Positions 1 through 11,943 of a stretch of DNA of 64,000 bases are shown here, one piece after another. Origin of the DNA: Casuarius casuarius (Eukaryota; Chordata; Aves; Casuariiformes; Casuariidae); the NCBI GenBank assembly GCA_003342895.1, contig PTFA01000192.1:250581-314580 (forward strand). Direction: 5' to 3'. The translations under genes and the position numbers were made by a program. The notes beneath the pieces were generated by a model, which worked only from the letters and a program-made list of their open reading frames with translations, was not told where the DNA came from and made no database searches. Each line of letters starts with the position of its first letter. The stretch's first letter is position 1.

Positions 1-2304
1 GTTGCAAATCGCTGAAGGAGTAACTGTAGCCTAAACAGGCTTTTGCCAGCTTGGGAGCAGTATATACAGAGGGACTTTGCTCAGGTAGTCCACAGGCTGT
101 TCAGCCAGGCCTTTTTGTTCCTTTTTCCAGTGCTCCAAGGTCATGACTCAGGATGCTCAGTCTGTCACAGCATTCCTCATAAGCAGAATTGGGGGCAAAT
201 TTTTATCCTTCTGCTTGAGATACTTGCTGGACTGAGATATTTCTTTGACTGCTGCCAAACCACCTTGACTACAGCCACCCAACAACTCAACCCCTTAGTA
301 TGCAGTAGCTGGACTCTGTCCTGCAGCACCCAGGATCTTAGTCCAGGTATGCTGAGGCATACCAATGCCTATCAGTTAGACTGGAAGGCAGGCCTTAAAT
401 CAAAGCTACTCACAATGATGAAACGTTTCCTATTTCAACCCAAGCAGAATTACAGGAGCTGCTTGGGTGTTGGGAGGGACAGGGGTGTCCATGAGGAAAG
501 CCAGAGCTGGGCACTCAAGGAACTGTGTCATATTAGCATGGGCAGATCAGCACGAGCATTTTCAGGATCAAGGGGAGTGCAGGAACAAGGCTGAGGCTCT
601 GGGGGAAGGGCTACAAATAAAACTATGGGCAGCCCTAGCAATGGATGGGGGTGCCCAGACCCTTCTACGGGAATGACAGATCACAGCCAGCATCAGGGTA
701 TGAATTCAGGCCCCAGAGGCAGCAGCAATTCTTTGAGGACTGTCTGGGATTGTTCACTGTACAAGGGCAATTTGCATTTTCCAAGGAGGAGCAAGAAGAC
801 GGGGATGTTGTGCAAGAAAAGGCTAGCAAGAGGGGAATGAGTTGCTCTTGGAGCCAGGCTGTCTCTGAAGTGCAGGCACATGGAGGAGGTGCCCAGGATC
901 AGGACCTGAGGAGGATGCCTAATCCCTAGCATAAGGCATGCTTTGTGGGGTGTCTCTTTGTAGTGATTTCTGGCCTTGCACACATGCGCTGTCCGTACCT
1001 TGGAATTTGATCTGCCTCTGCCATGGCAGCTGATTCTCCTACATCCCTTTCTCCTGGCCCTGTCCTACCTGGAGCACACGGTGACAGTTTTGAGAAAGCA
1101 AATGTAGATGTAGTCACCACCTGCCTTGCTCTCATAACCAGGGCTCAGGTATTACTGAAGTAATATCTCCACTGGTACTATTCACTTTTCCACACCTGTG
1201 GCTCCTTCTGGCCAAGAGTTTGGCATGACTAAGGACACTGTTTGCGGCAACAGCATCATGGCAACTTGTAACCTTTGGCTTGGATAAAGAAGCTTTTCTG
1301 AATCTCTTTGGATACCTTCTTGGATAAAGAAGATCCTCCTGAGATGCAGATCAGCAGCATGTCCTCTAAATATGAAGCATCTGTAAGGATCTGCAATGTG
1401 ATACAGGAAAGCTCTCCTGGTGAGGAAAGCTGTGCCTGGCTGAAAGGGGGGAGAGGAGGAGATCAGTCCTATTGCTGAGTTCCCACACAGATGGGTAAGC
1501 CTGTGCCACCAAGATCTGCTGTGATGTGTCTTCATCTCTGCTCTTTCCACATCAGGTATGCTGATAAACTCTGGTGTGGTGGACATGCCTTTGCCACACA
1601 CTGATAAGGAGCAAGGTGATGGGAGGTGAGGATCACCAGCTCTAACAAGCCTAGCTCTGCCCTTCTCAGCCCACAGTGGCCCTTCCTATGCCACATCCCT
1701 CCTGAATACAATAGGCAAACACTTTTGCTTCTTCAGTGTCATGTAACAGGTGGTAGTACAGCCACCATCCCTGTCTCTGTGGTGTGCAATCATGGTATGC
1801 AGGGACCTTCCTAGACAAGGCCTCTGAACTTAGCCATATCCAGTGAGGACACTGGTTCTGGAGCTTTAGATATTGTCTCCTGATCATGGTGGCTCTAACC
1901 CAGGGGTAGGAAGAGAGACACAGCATTGTACTAATGGAGGTAGCCATGGCCTACACACCATGGAACATGCCACAGGCCCCTGGCCCAGCTGGCAGAGCCT
2001 GGGCCAAACTGTGACAGATGTTCCTGTCACACTAATGGCAGACATTTACTCCAGAGCTCCTCAAAAGCCAGTGGAGAGCCCCAGACTTCCAACAGGCAAG
2101 CACAGGTTGCCCTAGGGAGACTCAAGTCTGAAGGCTAAATTTCCTTTATGTGAATAGCCCTTACAGCATCTCCTCTGGGATGGTATCCCCTCCCTCATTA
2201 TCTATGAGCTGGTCTCTAATCTTCCCAGACAGCTTGGAGGAAGGTCCCTGGACAGATGTGATCTAAGGAGGCTAGTGGCTGCTAAAGCTGGGTTACAGTA
2301 CACA

Positions 2305-2500
2305 GCTGGCAGAAATACTGCAGGGAACACACCCTTGATCTTTTAAATGTCCTCCCACATCTCCAGCTCTAAGTGATCAAATACTTGGACATTTCCCTTC
2401 TCCATCCACCAATTCTTGCAAAGAAACAGTCACTCCTAGTTCAGACCCTGCAACCTGCTAGACCTTGGCTCCAGGAACAGCATATCTCCTTGGATGATGT
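2305..2500. repeat. Dispersed repeat, copy A
   Basis: This stretch aligns by eye, in the same orientation and with short indels, to 14460-14660. Shared landmarks include TGATCAAATA followed by a TGGA-TTT block, a TTCTTG then ACAGTC block, and CTGCAACC followed by GGCCTT and TCCAG. The similarity is too long and too well ordered for chance. Divergence is substantial, so this is an old interspersed element of a family I cannot name. No terminal repeats or target-site duplication were recognised. Confidence 0.55.
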
Positions 2501-2574
2501 CTGAGGTCCTTCACAGAGGCTCCATGTGTCCAGTCTTCACAGAATTTTGCATTTGAAAGGAATTTATTTAATCA

Positions 2575-2605
2575 CATACACACACACACAGACATACCCG
2601 CACAC
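2575..2605. repeat. CA-rich microsatellite
   Basis: A short, imperfect run of CA dinucleotides interrupted by GACATACCCG. It is an ordinary simple repeat in the LGALS1 5' flank. Confidence 0.7.
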
Positions 2606-3984
2606 GCCAAGCAGAGGGAAGCTGGCTCTTCTGCAGAAGAAAGGGGTCAGGTTCAAGGGATGAACCCTGAGGTTTCTAGAGTGGAGGAAGGAGGGAGAGG
2701 ACATGTCACAGCAGGGAAGGCCCATGGGCTTTCAGGAAGGCCCCTTTGGCCTTTACTCCAGTCCCCTTGTGTCATGGGGTGATTAATGATGTGGCAGAAG
2801 GCAGAAGCCTTTCCTTGCCCTCCCCAGCTCCAACAGACAAAAGGGTCTCCCTCCTAGCTCTGCTGTCACTTGGGAATGCCAACTAGAAATACTCAGGAGT
2901 GACAGTCTCTGGGGTCATGCTTGAAGGAGGTAAGAGAGATGGGGACTACCATGTCCTCAGCAGATGGGAAACTGATGGGCCTCAGAAAGGGAAGAAGAAA
3001 GTGTTTCAGAGCATTTCAGTTCTGGACCTCTTCAGGAAATCATAGAGCGTCTTGTGATTTAGAGACAAATATGCAAGACAAGGAAAGCTTTAAACCACAG
3101 GCTTGGCCCACTGCCTGAATTTTTTCCCTTCTCCTTCAGCGTAATTACAGTTGAGCCATGTTGTAATTGGCTAACTTTTTCCAAAGAAATCCTTTCACCC
3201 CGAGTGAATCATACTTTCCACAAAGGGATTGTGGAGGCAGAGAACAGATATATAGACCCTATCGATTTATTGTAATAGTGTGTTTTGCCCTCCCCCACCC
3301 CCCTTGTTCCTCAGCCCTCCAAACCTGCTGGGCAGATAGAAGAGACAGGTACTGAGCTTTCCTGGATAATACTTCCTGATCTCTCCAAGACAGCTGCCTC
3401 CAGGTTTGCTGTGCCCTATGGCCAAGCTATACTGCATGGTTTTGAGGGCATCTAGGAGTTCTGCAGGTTTGGGGCTATTTTTCCTACTTTGGCTCCTGTA
3501 TCTACAGGAGCTGGTGGTAAGGGCTGGGTCAGTAGCTGCACAGCCTCTGGAGACAGCAAGACTTAATAGCATGCTGGAAGTCCCAGAATCAAGCATCAGT
3601 CTTACGCTCCTGGGATTTCACCTTGACCACGTACTTTATGAGGTATCATGTGCGCTTAGTGATACATCTTCTGCTCCTGGTTTAGGCAGAGCCGAAGAGC
3701 CCAGCCCTCCTCCCAGACCCTTCCCGCCAAGTCTCAATCAATTTGGCCATTTTCCATGTGGGATAAAAGCCTTGGATAGTAAAACACTCATTGTAAAACT
3801 ATTTTCCATTGGCTTCATGGCCACACACAGCTGGATCTCCTCCTGGAGTGGCTGGCAGCTTTCTTAGAGAGGCTGGGTTTAGCATCCTGGAGGGTAAGAG
3901 TGGGGGAGGAGACAGCTCTGCCTAAGAGGGCCTCCCGCCTCCTGAAGTTATCCCCTCCCATGCCCCCACCCTTTCCTCATTCTG

Positions 3985-4040
3985 ATTGGCAGGTGGAGTG
4001 GAGAAGGGCTGTAACAACTCAGCTCTCCATCTATTTAAAG
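3985..4040 (+). promoter_or_regulatory. LGALS1: LGALS1 core promoter
   Basis: An inverted CCAAT box (ATTGG) at 3985-3989 lies about 45 bases upstream of a TATA-like element, TATTTAAAG, at 4032-4040. This predicts transcription starting around 4060-4070, giving a 5'UTR of roughly 50-60 bases before the ATG at 4121. The element types and spacing are seen directly; promoter activity is inferred. Confidence 0.6.
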
Positions 4041-4120
4041 GCAAGGGTGGGGCTCTTCAGCTGCTTGCCTGGGACTTTTGCATCTTGATAGAGAGGAGAA
4101 TTAGTCTGAAGAGCGGCACC

Positions 4121-7100
4121 ATGTCTTGCGTGAGTAGAGAGAGGGATAGAGAGGGCACTACATGGCTGCGAGAGGGGCTTGTTTCCCTGGATCTGTAGGG
4201 GCAGCTTTGCTGGAGGCGAGGCTCCACAGAGTAGGAGTGTGGTGAAGGTGTTGGCTTGATGTGAGGGTAGTTGTGCTGTCCTTCTCCATCCACTCATCAG
4301 CCTCTATGTCAGAGGGCCTGCTAGAGCTGGATGCCTGCTGTTGGGGGAGTGAGGTTCTCTGCTGTCTCTACTATAGGAGGATGATGCTATTTCTCATTCT
4401 GGCAGGAGTATATTTTTTTCCCCTGCAGGATCCCTTGGAGGGGGGGGGGGGTCCTTGCTGTGTTGGTTTCCAAGTTGGGGTAATGTGTTTTACAGCAGCA
4501 GTGCTCTGGGGAAGCAGCTCCTGTAATATTTAATGCTCTCCAAGCATTTCTTCTCACAGGCAGTCTTGCCACTCACTTCTCACTTTCTGGCTGAAGTTTT
4601 CCTGAGTCATCCAGTCCCTATCACTCTCCCTTGTAAGAAAATATGCTTTTAAGAAGTGTTGCTTGCTCTCATAAGAAGATATGCTCTTTAAAAAGTATTA
4701 CTCTGTGAGTGCCAGGAATTGCTGGGGAAATACTTGTGTCAGAAGAGTGGTTGTGCTTGTTCTACTGACTTATCTCACCTTAGATATGGGTGAGGGGGAA
4801 CCAGGGAGTGTCCCAAATGCAAACTGAATTACTGAACTGGGTTAGGGAGAGGTGGGAGAAGTGCTTACTCTTGTGGCCTAGCCCTTGGTATGATGAAAAG
4901 TGAGCCTGGAGCCAGGGCTGACCAGACTTATGGGCTTGCCAGGATATTTTAGTCCTCCTAGAAAGGAGGTGTAGAAGGGTGTGTGCATGCAGCAGGAGAA
5001 CGTCCTTGTGTATGCTGGACCAGTAAAAAACAAGTCCTAAGGAGCTGGGCAAGGCTTAGAGCTCAAATAAAAGCAAGGGGAAGGGAATAGAGGCTCTATC
5101 CCTGCACAGCCAGGCTTGTCAGAAGATGTGAGACCCACAGGGCATGTGGGTATTGTTGGCAAGTGCTGGGAAAGGGTGGGTGGGTGTGGTGGGAACCTGG
5201 GCGTGCGCTCACCTCCCTGTAGTGAAATACAGATGTGTTGTTGAGAGCAGCTGGAGGGAGGCTGGGAAACCAGGCATATGCCCCACACAATTGAGGTAAC
5301 TTCTCCGGAGCGCCCCCTTTGCCCTGCCCTAGGAGAAGGGAGCCTCCCTGTCTCTCCAGCAGTCCAAAGCAATGTGCTTTCTCTGCNAGGCAGCAGGAAG
5401 ATGCCAGGTCAGAGTAAGTGAGCCAGAAGATACTGAGATAATCTCTGCCTCTTTGTTCCCCAGGGACCAGTGTGCACCAACTTGGGTCTCAAGCCTGGTC
5501 AGCGTCTCACTGTGAAGGGCAAAATTTCACCAAGTGCCAAAAGGTAAGCCAGGCTGTCTGCCAGGATATGGCTGAGGCGGCATGCTGAGTTGGCTTTTGC
5601 TGGTGGGGGACAGGGAATCCTTCCTGTGGGTGGGAAGAGGGGGAGAGGTGCAGCTTTGGAAGGGGTTAACACCAGCAGTGCTTTCCAGTGAGTCATTGCC
5701 TGATGCACATTGCAGACGCACTCCCCTGCCAAAGGGCTAAGCCAAAGCAGATGTGAAGCTCCAGCCACATGCACTGGCAGCAGCCACATCCTCTCTAGCA
5801 TAGGGTAAAGGAAATGGAAGCTGCATCTATACTGAGATTTGGCTTGAGACTATCCACACAGCCACATCCTCCCATCTGCTCTGAGATAGCTCTGCAGCAG
5901 GGGTCCCATTACAGTGCCTGACTGCACTGGACAGGAGGAGGCTACAGCCCAAGCAGCTGGGAGATCCGGAGTGCTCTGGCTCAGTGTGGAAGGATGCTGA
6001 GTCACAGTTCCAGCTAACAGTGCAAATGAAAAAGCTGCAAGTAGCAAAAGGGGTCCCAGGATGCTTAATTCTGCCTTCTCACCATGGAGGTGCCTCTCAG
6101 ATGCTGGTAGTGAAGCAAGGGGCAGGGGGGGAAGAAGGTGGTGAGCCAACAGGTTGGTTTAGTAAGTGGAAGAGATCTCCTAGCTCTGCAAGGACCAGTG
6201 GCTAGGCCCCCCAGGAAGACCTCTGCAGCAGCCCTGAGCTCTTATATGGGTCTGTGGCTGGTGGGGGGCCTCTTGGTGGATAGGTGGAGCACATAGCTGA
6301 TGTTCTGGGACCAGAAGTGTTCCAGGAGACATGTCCCAGCTCTTAATACCTTTGAAGTTTGATAGCATCAGAGTGAAGCCTCCTGGGCTTTCTCTTACCA
6401 AATAATATGCCTCCTTGCTTCTCATCTGGGTAAGAGGCCTGGAGGCAAGGTGGACACTGGACTGGGAAGCTCTTTCCTCCCACTGCAGTTGCAGATACTT
6501 TGGGATAGCTAATGAGATGGTAATTATTTCAGCTGCCTGCAGGGAGGAGGAAGATAGCAGCTGTCAAGCAGGGTGCAACACCAGGTAACTGGGGCTGAAA
6601 GAGAAATTGGTGGCAAGCAACTGACTCCTCAGAAGCTGTTCTGGGTACAAAATAACTCCCTGTTCAAAGCTAGACACCAAACCTTTTCCTCTTAAAAGTT
6701 TTGTGAAAACTAAGCAGTGTCCATTTCAGAGATGTAAAGTGCCCCTTACTGACTTACACACCCTCTTTTTGCTAAACTGCAGAGCTTTGTTATAGGTTTT
6801 CTCCTCAGACACTGACAGTTGGGCCTGAGGGAATAGACCAGAAGCATTCATGGTAATAGGCAAGATGTTACCATGCTGTCAATGTTTTCTTTCTTTGTAG
6901 CTTTGTGATGAACCTGGGAAAGGACTCGAGCCACCTGGGGCTTCACTTCAACCCCCGCTTTGATGCTCATGGTGATGTGAACACAATTGTGTGCAACTCA
7001 AAGAATGTGGAGGAGTGGGGCACAGAGCACAGGGAGATGGTCTTCCCTTTCCAGAAGGGAGCTCCTATAGAGGTGAGGCCTGGGATGTGCTCTCTGTACA

Positions 7101-7613
7101 TGACCTGATAAAGGGTGGGTATTTGGCACAGGGCCCCACTGGAGCCCCAGTCTGGCTCCAGNCTGTCTGTATGGGATGTAGCTGACTTCTACTTGGCCAA
7201 TGCCACCATCCTGGGCTCTGAGCAGTAGTGGAGGCTGGAAACTGAACATGTGCAAGCTCCATTTATCTCAAAGATGTTACTATTGAACTGAGGCTGGGAG
7301 TTGGCATCTCTTGGGAGACCAGAGTAACACTGATGCTGTTGTAGAGCTGGTTAGGCTGTGATTGTGTTCACCCTTCAAAGTGGAGGGTGGTGCAGCAACA
7401 ATGGTGAGGGGAAAGGCTTGCAGGGTGTCTGGGCAGAAGCTTTCTCTGACTCTTCCACTTGTCTTGCAGATCTCTTTTGCCATCAACCCAGCTGATGTGA
7501 CAGTCCATCTGCCAGGCCACCAGTTCACGTTCCCCAACCGGCTTGGTCTCCAAGTCTTTGACTACTTTGATGCACAAGGGGATTTCACACTCCAGTCCCT
7601 TAGCTGGGAATAA
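4121..7613 (+). CDS. LGALS1: Galectin-1 (14-kDa prototype galectin)
   Basis: Beta-galactoside-binding lectin, normally a homodimer, acting in the cytosol and, after non-classical export, on cell-surface glycans. There are four coding exons: 4121-4129, 5464-5543, 6901-7072 and 7470-7613, together encoding 134 residues, the usual prototype galectin size. All junctions are GT-AG and the internal exon lengths of 80 and 172 bp match the human gene as I know it. Every sugar-contact residue of galectin-1 is present at the same number as in human: H45, N47, R49, N62, W69, E72 and R74, within HFNPRF and WGTEHRE. There is no signal peptide, as expected. It resembles chicken galectin CG-1B (from memory). 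Only three codons, MSC, lie in exon 1. The gene is convergent with the receptor gene downstream. Confidence 0.95.
4440..4451. repeat. G12 homopolymer
   Basis: Twelve consecutive G in LGALS1 intron 1. It is prone to length errors in assembly. Confidence 0.85.
4634..4708. repeat. Tandem duplication of about 38 bp
   Basis: Two adjacent, diverged units in LGALS1 intron 1. Each begins TAAGAA-ATATGCT, continues through a T/A-rich stretch ending AAG-GT or AAGTAT, and ends in CTCT(C/G). Unit 1 is roughly 4634-4671 and unit 2 roughly 4672-4708. It looks like a simple local duplication with no evident function. Confidence 0.5.
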
Positions 7614-7658
7614 TTTCTTCCTATACCCTCTCTTAAAAGAAAAAAACAGATGGCAATC

Positions 7659-7664
7659 AATAAA
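7659..7664 (+). terminator. LGALS1: LGALS1 polyadenylation signal
   Basis: A canonical AATAAA lies 46 bases after the TAA stop and is followed by a GT/T-rich stretch. It predicts a very short 3'UTR, typical of galectin-1 transcripts. Confidence 0.85.
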
Positions 7665-7689
7665 TGTTTAGCCTACCTGATCTTGGAGT

Positions 7690-10232
7690 GTAATTTTGTC
7701 CTATTTGTCCACACTGGTTGGCCACTCTGGGGGCAGGGGAATACCAACTTTACTGGGATACCATATGTGGGTGGGCTAGGCTGGTATGGGGGGAGATTGG
7801 GTGGTTCAACCCTCAAATTCGTGGAAGGATCAGAGGAGGGCTAGGGCAGAGCCTCTTCTGCCTTGAAAGGCAAATAAACTAACCCCAGAGAGAAAGAGGA
7901 AAGGTAGAAACATGGGAAGAGACAGTACCTCATCAATAGTCTCTGACTAGAACAGAGTAGAAGTGTTTATTGGGCAAAACCATCCCTTCTAAGGCTTAGC
8001 CTGACATACTTCCTGTCTGAGTAAAGTGAGTTGATGAAATCTCTCCCTCCCTAAACTGAGCATCTCTGGCTGGTCTCAGACAGCCTGGAGTGGCTGTGCT
8101 AGGCAAACTGTGACAGGCATATGAGGGGCTGGGAAAACATCAGCAGTGCTGCCTTTGGCCTGCAGCTCTCTGAGTAGCCTCCCACTCAGGGCCCACAGCC
8201 CTCTAGCATCTCTTTGGGATCTCTTAGTGCTGCTGTGCTGGGGCAGTGGTGGAAATGCTCCTGCTGAGTGTGGGGGAGTCTCCAGTAGGCTCCTCATCCA
8301 CCTCCTTCCTCTCAGTAACTACGTAAGCCCAAATGCAGTGGGTCATAGCCCCTAGGGCATGTCTGGCAGTGAGCTGGAGGAGTCTGGTTTCAATCTGTTC
8401 CATCTGCCTGGCCTACTCCCTCTAGAGCTGAGAATGCTGTCCTTTTCCTACCTGCTCCAATGGGCTGGGAGTGGTAGCAATGCATGGCTGGGGTGTGGGA
8501 TGCCAAGGATGTGTCCACTATGCTTTTGTTACCCTTTCATTTCATTAGCCATTCATCAGCTCAAATGAGCCTGAGCACTTCTCAATCTAATCTGAGGCTG
8601 GCAGAGCCTTCCTTCAGCCACTGAGGAGCCAGAAGATGAGGCATGTTGTGATGCTATAGCACATTCCTCACTGGGCTGTGGGTTACCCACGGCATGACAG
8701 CAGCTGCCTTTGGGGTTCTCCCTGTTTAATGCTACTTCAGCAGTGCTGGTGGCAGCAGCAGCTGCTGCTGCTGGGGAGGAGATGCCTGGCAGGCCTAGGA
8801 AAGGTGGGAGCTGCTCTTTCTAGATCACCTCACTTGACTACTAGGTTTGCGGTGGAGGGTCCCAATCTTTGAGTCCTTGCTTCCAGGCTGAACCATGAGC
8901 AACACAAAACCCAAACACCTTGATGGCCTACAAGAGTACCTAGCCAGGCCAGTTCCCCACATTAGCCTGTTGCGGAGCAGCTGGGATGCAGGAGCTTGTT
9001 CCTAAGGCAGCAGCACCTCCTGTTCTTGCACTGCAGTTCCCAAGGCTCTGTCAGGCCCTGCATCTGGAAGTACCTGCACAGAGCAAGGCTTGGGTGCTAG
9101 GATATGGGGGGCTCAAGCTGGAGGTGAGGGCTCAAGACTGGCAGACAAGAACATTTGGGCTTTACAAGAAATTCATGCTCTGCAGTTGGATCCTTCTCAG
9201 CCCTGTGTGCTCTGCCCCCCCTGAACCAACCCTTCAAGAGTCATCTTGCTCACTTCCTACTCCTTAGAACTATGTCTATAGTAGTAGACACCCAGTGCCC
9301 AGGCATGGCTGGGGGACAGCATGGGCTGGGGACTGTTCCTGTGGGGTGGTATGGACAAGGCTATCCTTTTGGGGGATGAAAAGAGAGTTTAGATGGATGG
9401 AAGTAAGCCATGCTGGGCCAGCAGGCCTCAAGGTGAGGGACTTAGCCCAGTTTATGTACTGGCATTCAGTAGGACAGAGAGCTCAATTGGAGCAGGGACA
9501 CTGCATTGGTGAGGGGCCCCTTCGTCAGCGATGATGAAGGGTAGGTAGTGGAGCTATTTCCTTGCATCTTCCTCTGCTGAGGTGACCTCAAAAGCTGACC
9601 AGGACATGTGCTGACTTCCCTGAGCTACATTTCAGGGGTGTCTCATACAATTCATAATGTCTCTCAATGGTACTTAGGAGTCTTTTTTTTGGAAAGATTC
9701 TTCGAAAACTTTTTTGAAAAAAAGATAAGAAAGCTGAATCTGAGTTTTACCACAAGTCAGGGGATGAACCTTATGTCGGGTCTTCTGCTAGCGTGGCTGG
9801 TTCTAGAAGTGACTCATTGGTCCCATGAAATCCTGTGACTCACTGTTGTCCTAACTTTGTTATTTCTCAGCCTGTTACTAGCAAGGAGATGAGGGGTGGC
9901 GACGACTTTGGCAGCATAACAGAGGTGTATCAAGGCTCAGTGCTCCCTCCCACCCACTCCCTGGTTTTGCGAAAGGTGGCAGCTGGTGTGCAAGGACTGG
10001 AGGAGCCAAGAACTGGCTGACTCCTCACACATACTGCAATCAAGATCCCCAAAGTGAGTCTTTTCAAGAGCTTCTTCCACCCACCCAAGGGACACTTCAC
10101 CTGAGGGGACACAAGCGCTGTTAGATGGGTAAGCAGGAGGGGAGTTACAGTGGCCTTGTGGAGGAAAAGGTGTGAAGGCGACCATGCTGCAACAACGGAG
10201 GCCATCACAGACTGGCGCAGAAGACAACTCGC
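7690..10232. other. Intergenic region between LGALS1 and the receptor gene
   Basis: This lies between two convergent genes. I see no coding exons. It contains a short CAG/CTG-rich run near 8750-8775 and one member of a small repeat pair at about 9204-9253. The open frames here are not conserved-looking. Confidence 0.6.
9204..9253. repeat. Short dispersed repeat, copy 1
   Basis: About 50 bases matching 11893-11943. Both have GTGTGCTCTGCCCC, then GAACCAACCCTT, then AGAGTCATCT and CTCAC, with one small indel. It is probably a fragment of an old interspersed repeat of unidentified family. Confidence 0.45.
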
Positions 10233-10238
10233 TTTATT
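10233..10238 (-). terminator. Polyadenylation signal of the receptor gene
   Basis: AATAAA on the minus strand, 60 bases after the stop codon of the receptor gene. It implies a short 3'UTR. Confidence 0.75.
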
Positions 10239-10298
10239 TTTCCTTCCTGGAGGTCTTAATTCCAGTGAAAAGCTAGGAGAAGCTCCCATCTGGGGCAT

Positions 10299-11420
10299 TT
10301 ATCGCCACTCTGGGCCCTCCCCGCTTTCTCCTGCAGACCCGGACAACTCCTTGAAAACCAGAGAGGCACCATTGTCTCCCACTGTGCCCTGAGTCGCCCC
10401 CCGGGAGGGGGGCCAAGGCCCCAGCGGCCCCCTCCCGCTGTAGCCAGGGGGCTGGCGGTAGCTCTTCGTGAGCAGAGTGTAGAGGAAGGGGTTGATGCAG
10501 CTGTTGCCATAGGCCAGGCAGGTGACCCCGAAGTTGAGGTAGGCCTGGGCAGTGGGACCCAGACCCAGGCTCTCATCCTGGTACAGCCTGGTCAGCTGCC
10601 AGGCCCAGAAGGGCAGGAAGCAGGCCCAGTAGGCCGCAACAATGCTGAAGATACGGGAGAAGAGCTTCTGGGAGGAAGCCCGGCCAGTGGCCAGCGGCCC
10701 CAAGCCCGAGGAGGAGGCCCAGTAGGCCCGGGCCAGGCGGGTATAGACGACACCCAGCACCAGGCCAGGCACCAGAACACTGGTGGCAAACAACACTGTG
10801 AGGTAAAGCCGGAAGGCAGCTGGCGTCCAGGTGGGGAAGCAGATCCGCTTGTGGTGACCGCCCTGGTCCCGCAGCTGGATCATCGCCATCATGGGGGCCG
10901 TTAGGAGGAGCGAGAGGAGCCAGAGGATGGCACTGGCCAGCTTGCGGTAAGCATTTCCAGCCCGCCTGGCCCNCAGCGGCCTGGTCACCGCCCAGTATCT
11001 CTCCAGGCTCATGGCAGTCAGTAGGAAGATGCTGGCATGCATGGTGAGGAGGTCCAGGCTGAGCAAAAGCCTGCAGCCCACATCCCCAAAGAACCAGTCG
11101 TGGGCAAAGTAGGTGCAGACCACAAAGGGGATGGTGGAGAGGTACAGGAAATCAGCCAGTGCAAGGTTGATCACATAGACCCCTAAGGATCCTGCCGAGC
11201 GGCCTGCAACCCGGCCAGAGGCCACCACCAGCGTGTAGATATTCCCCACCATCCCAGTGAGGCACATGACCAGCAGCATTGCACTCAGGGGCCCCGTGAC
11301 TGTGCTGTCACCTCCCAAGACACTGTTGCCATCACCCCTGCCACTGCTGTCCTCTGAGAAGTTACCACCCTCAGGGTCCTCTCCAGGCCTTGCGCTTAGC
11401 AGGAAAGGGTCACAAGACAT
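10299..11420 (-). CDS. Urotensin-II-receptor-like GPCR
   Basis: Class A seven-transmembrane receptor of 373 residues in one exon, intronless like human UTS2R. The predicted ligand is urotensin II or a urotensin-related peptide. Visible family marks: N-glycosylation site N20-F-S; TM1 GN at 59-60; TM2 LALAD with D90; C116 and C194 for the extracellular disulfide; TM3 [11 protein letters not shown] with D123 at the 3.32 ligand-contact position; ERY at 140-142; TM6 CFLPFW around P270; TM7 [14 protein letters not shown] with NPxxY at 310-314. The last two blocks and FGDVGCR are nearly identical to human UTS2R from memory. One codon (150) contains N. The C-terminal tail is G/P/S-rich and diverges. 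Several UTS2R paralogs exist outside mammals and I cannot tell which this is, so no exact symbol is given. The ATG at 11420 is the first in the frame. Confidence 0.9.
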   Translation of the reverse strand: MSCDPFLLSARPGEDPEGGNFSEDSSGRGDGNSVLGGDSTVTGPLSAMLLVMCLTGMVGNIYTLVVASGRVAGRSAGSLGVYVINLALADFLYLSTIPFVVCTYFAHDWFFGDVGCRLLLSLDLLTMHASIFLLTAMSLERYWAVTRPLXARRAGNAYRKLASAILWLLSLLLTAPMMAMIQLRDQGGHHKRICFPTWTPAAFRLYLTVLFATSVLVPGLVLGVVYTRLARAYWASSSGLGPLATGRASSQKLFSRIFSIVAAYWACFLPFWAWQLTRLYQDESLGLGPTAQAYLNFGVTCLAYGNSCINPFLYTLLTKSYRQPPGYSGRGPLGPWPPSRGATQGTVGDNGASLVFKELSGSAGESGEGPEWR

Positions 11421-11892
11421 CTTTGGGCACAGGGAGCAAAAGCAGTCAGGCTGTCAGAGACACGTTCCTTCCCTCTGTCTCCCCCGCTTGCTGTACGGGA
11501 AACGTATAGTCTTAGCACAAGACCAGCCAAGGGAAGGAAAGAACAGTGTGAGTTCAGCAGACATCAAGGTATTCCACCAAAATCTATTCCTCACCTCCAG
11601 CGGTCCAGTCCATTTTGCTGATCTTGTCCATCACAAGCTCTGTCCAGTAGTTTTCCTTAAACACCATCAAAGGGTTGAGAAAGGGACCCCTCCTCCTCTC
11701 AAAGCTGATCAATGCTAAACAACCTCTGCCTGCCAGGAAGAAACATCTCTGCTCTTCGCCAGCTCTTCTCTCACCTCTCCCCAGTGTTCACTGCGCCCAC
11801 AGAAACCAGCAGAAATTTCTCCTCAGTGGGTAAGTGGATTTCTTCTTCTCCCAAGTCTCTGTACCCTCTCAGCTCAAAGAGACGCTGGAGAG

Positions 11893-11943
11893 GTGTGCTC
11901 TGCCCCCTCCCCGAACCAACCCTTGGAGAGTCATCTCACTCAC
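11893..11943. repeat. Short dispersed repeat, copy 2
   Basis: Partner of 9204-9253 in the same orientation, sharing the GAACCAACCCTT core and flanking blocks. It lies in the 5' flank of the receptor gene. Confidence 0.45.

Larger units (their letters stand above)
1..4000. other. Gene-poor 5' flank of LGALS1
   Basis: I recognise no coding exon here on either strand. The open frames are short, lack splice-compatible homology and resemble no family I know. There is a possible plus-strand AATAAA at 616-621, which could end an upstream gene (in human, PDXP and SH3BP1 lie on this side of LGALS1), but nothing upstream of it looks coding. A short CA-rich microsatellite lies near 2575-2605 and one copy of a dispersed repeat lies at about 2305-2500. 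The last 300 bases before 4000 are probably the proximal LGALS1 promoter. Confidence 0.6.

Noticed and set aside
43..594. 183-codon frame at the window start
   Set aside because: No recognised motif or compositional sign of coding. It might be 3'UTR of an upstream gene.
1279..1332. 14-base direct repeat CTTGGATAAAGAAG
   Set aside because: Too short and isolated to interpret; no target-site or inverted-repeat structure around it.
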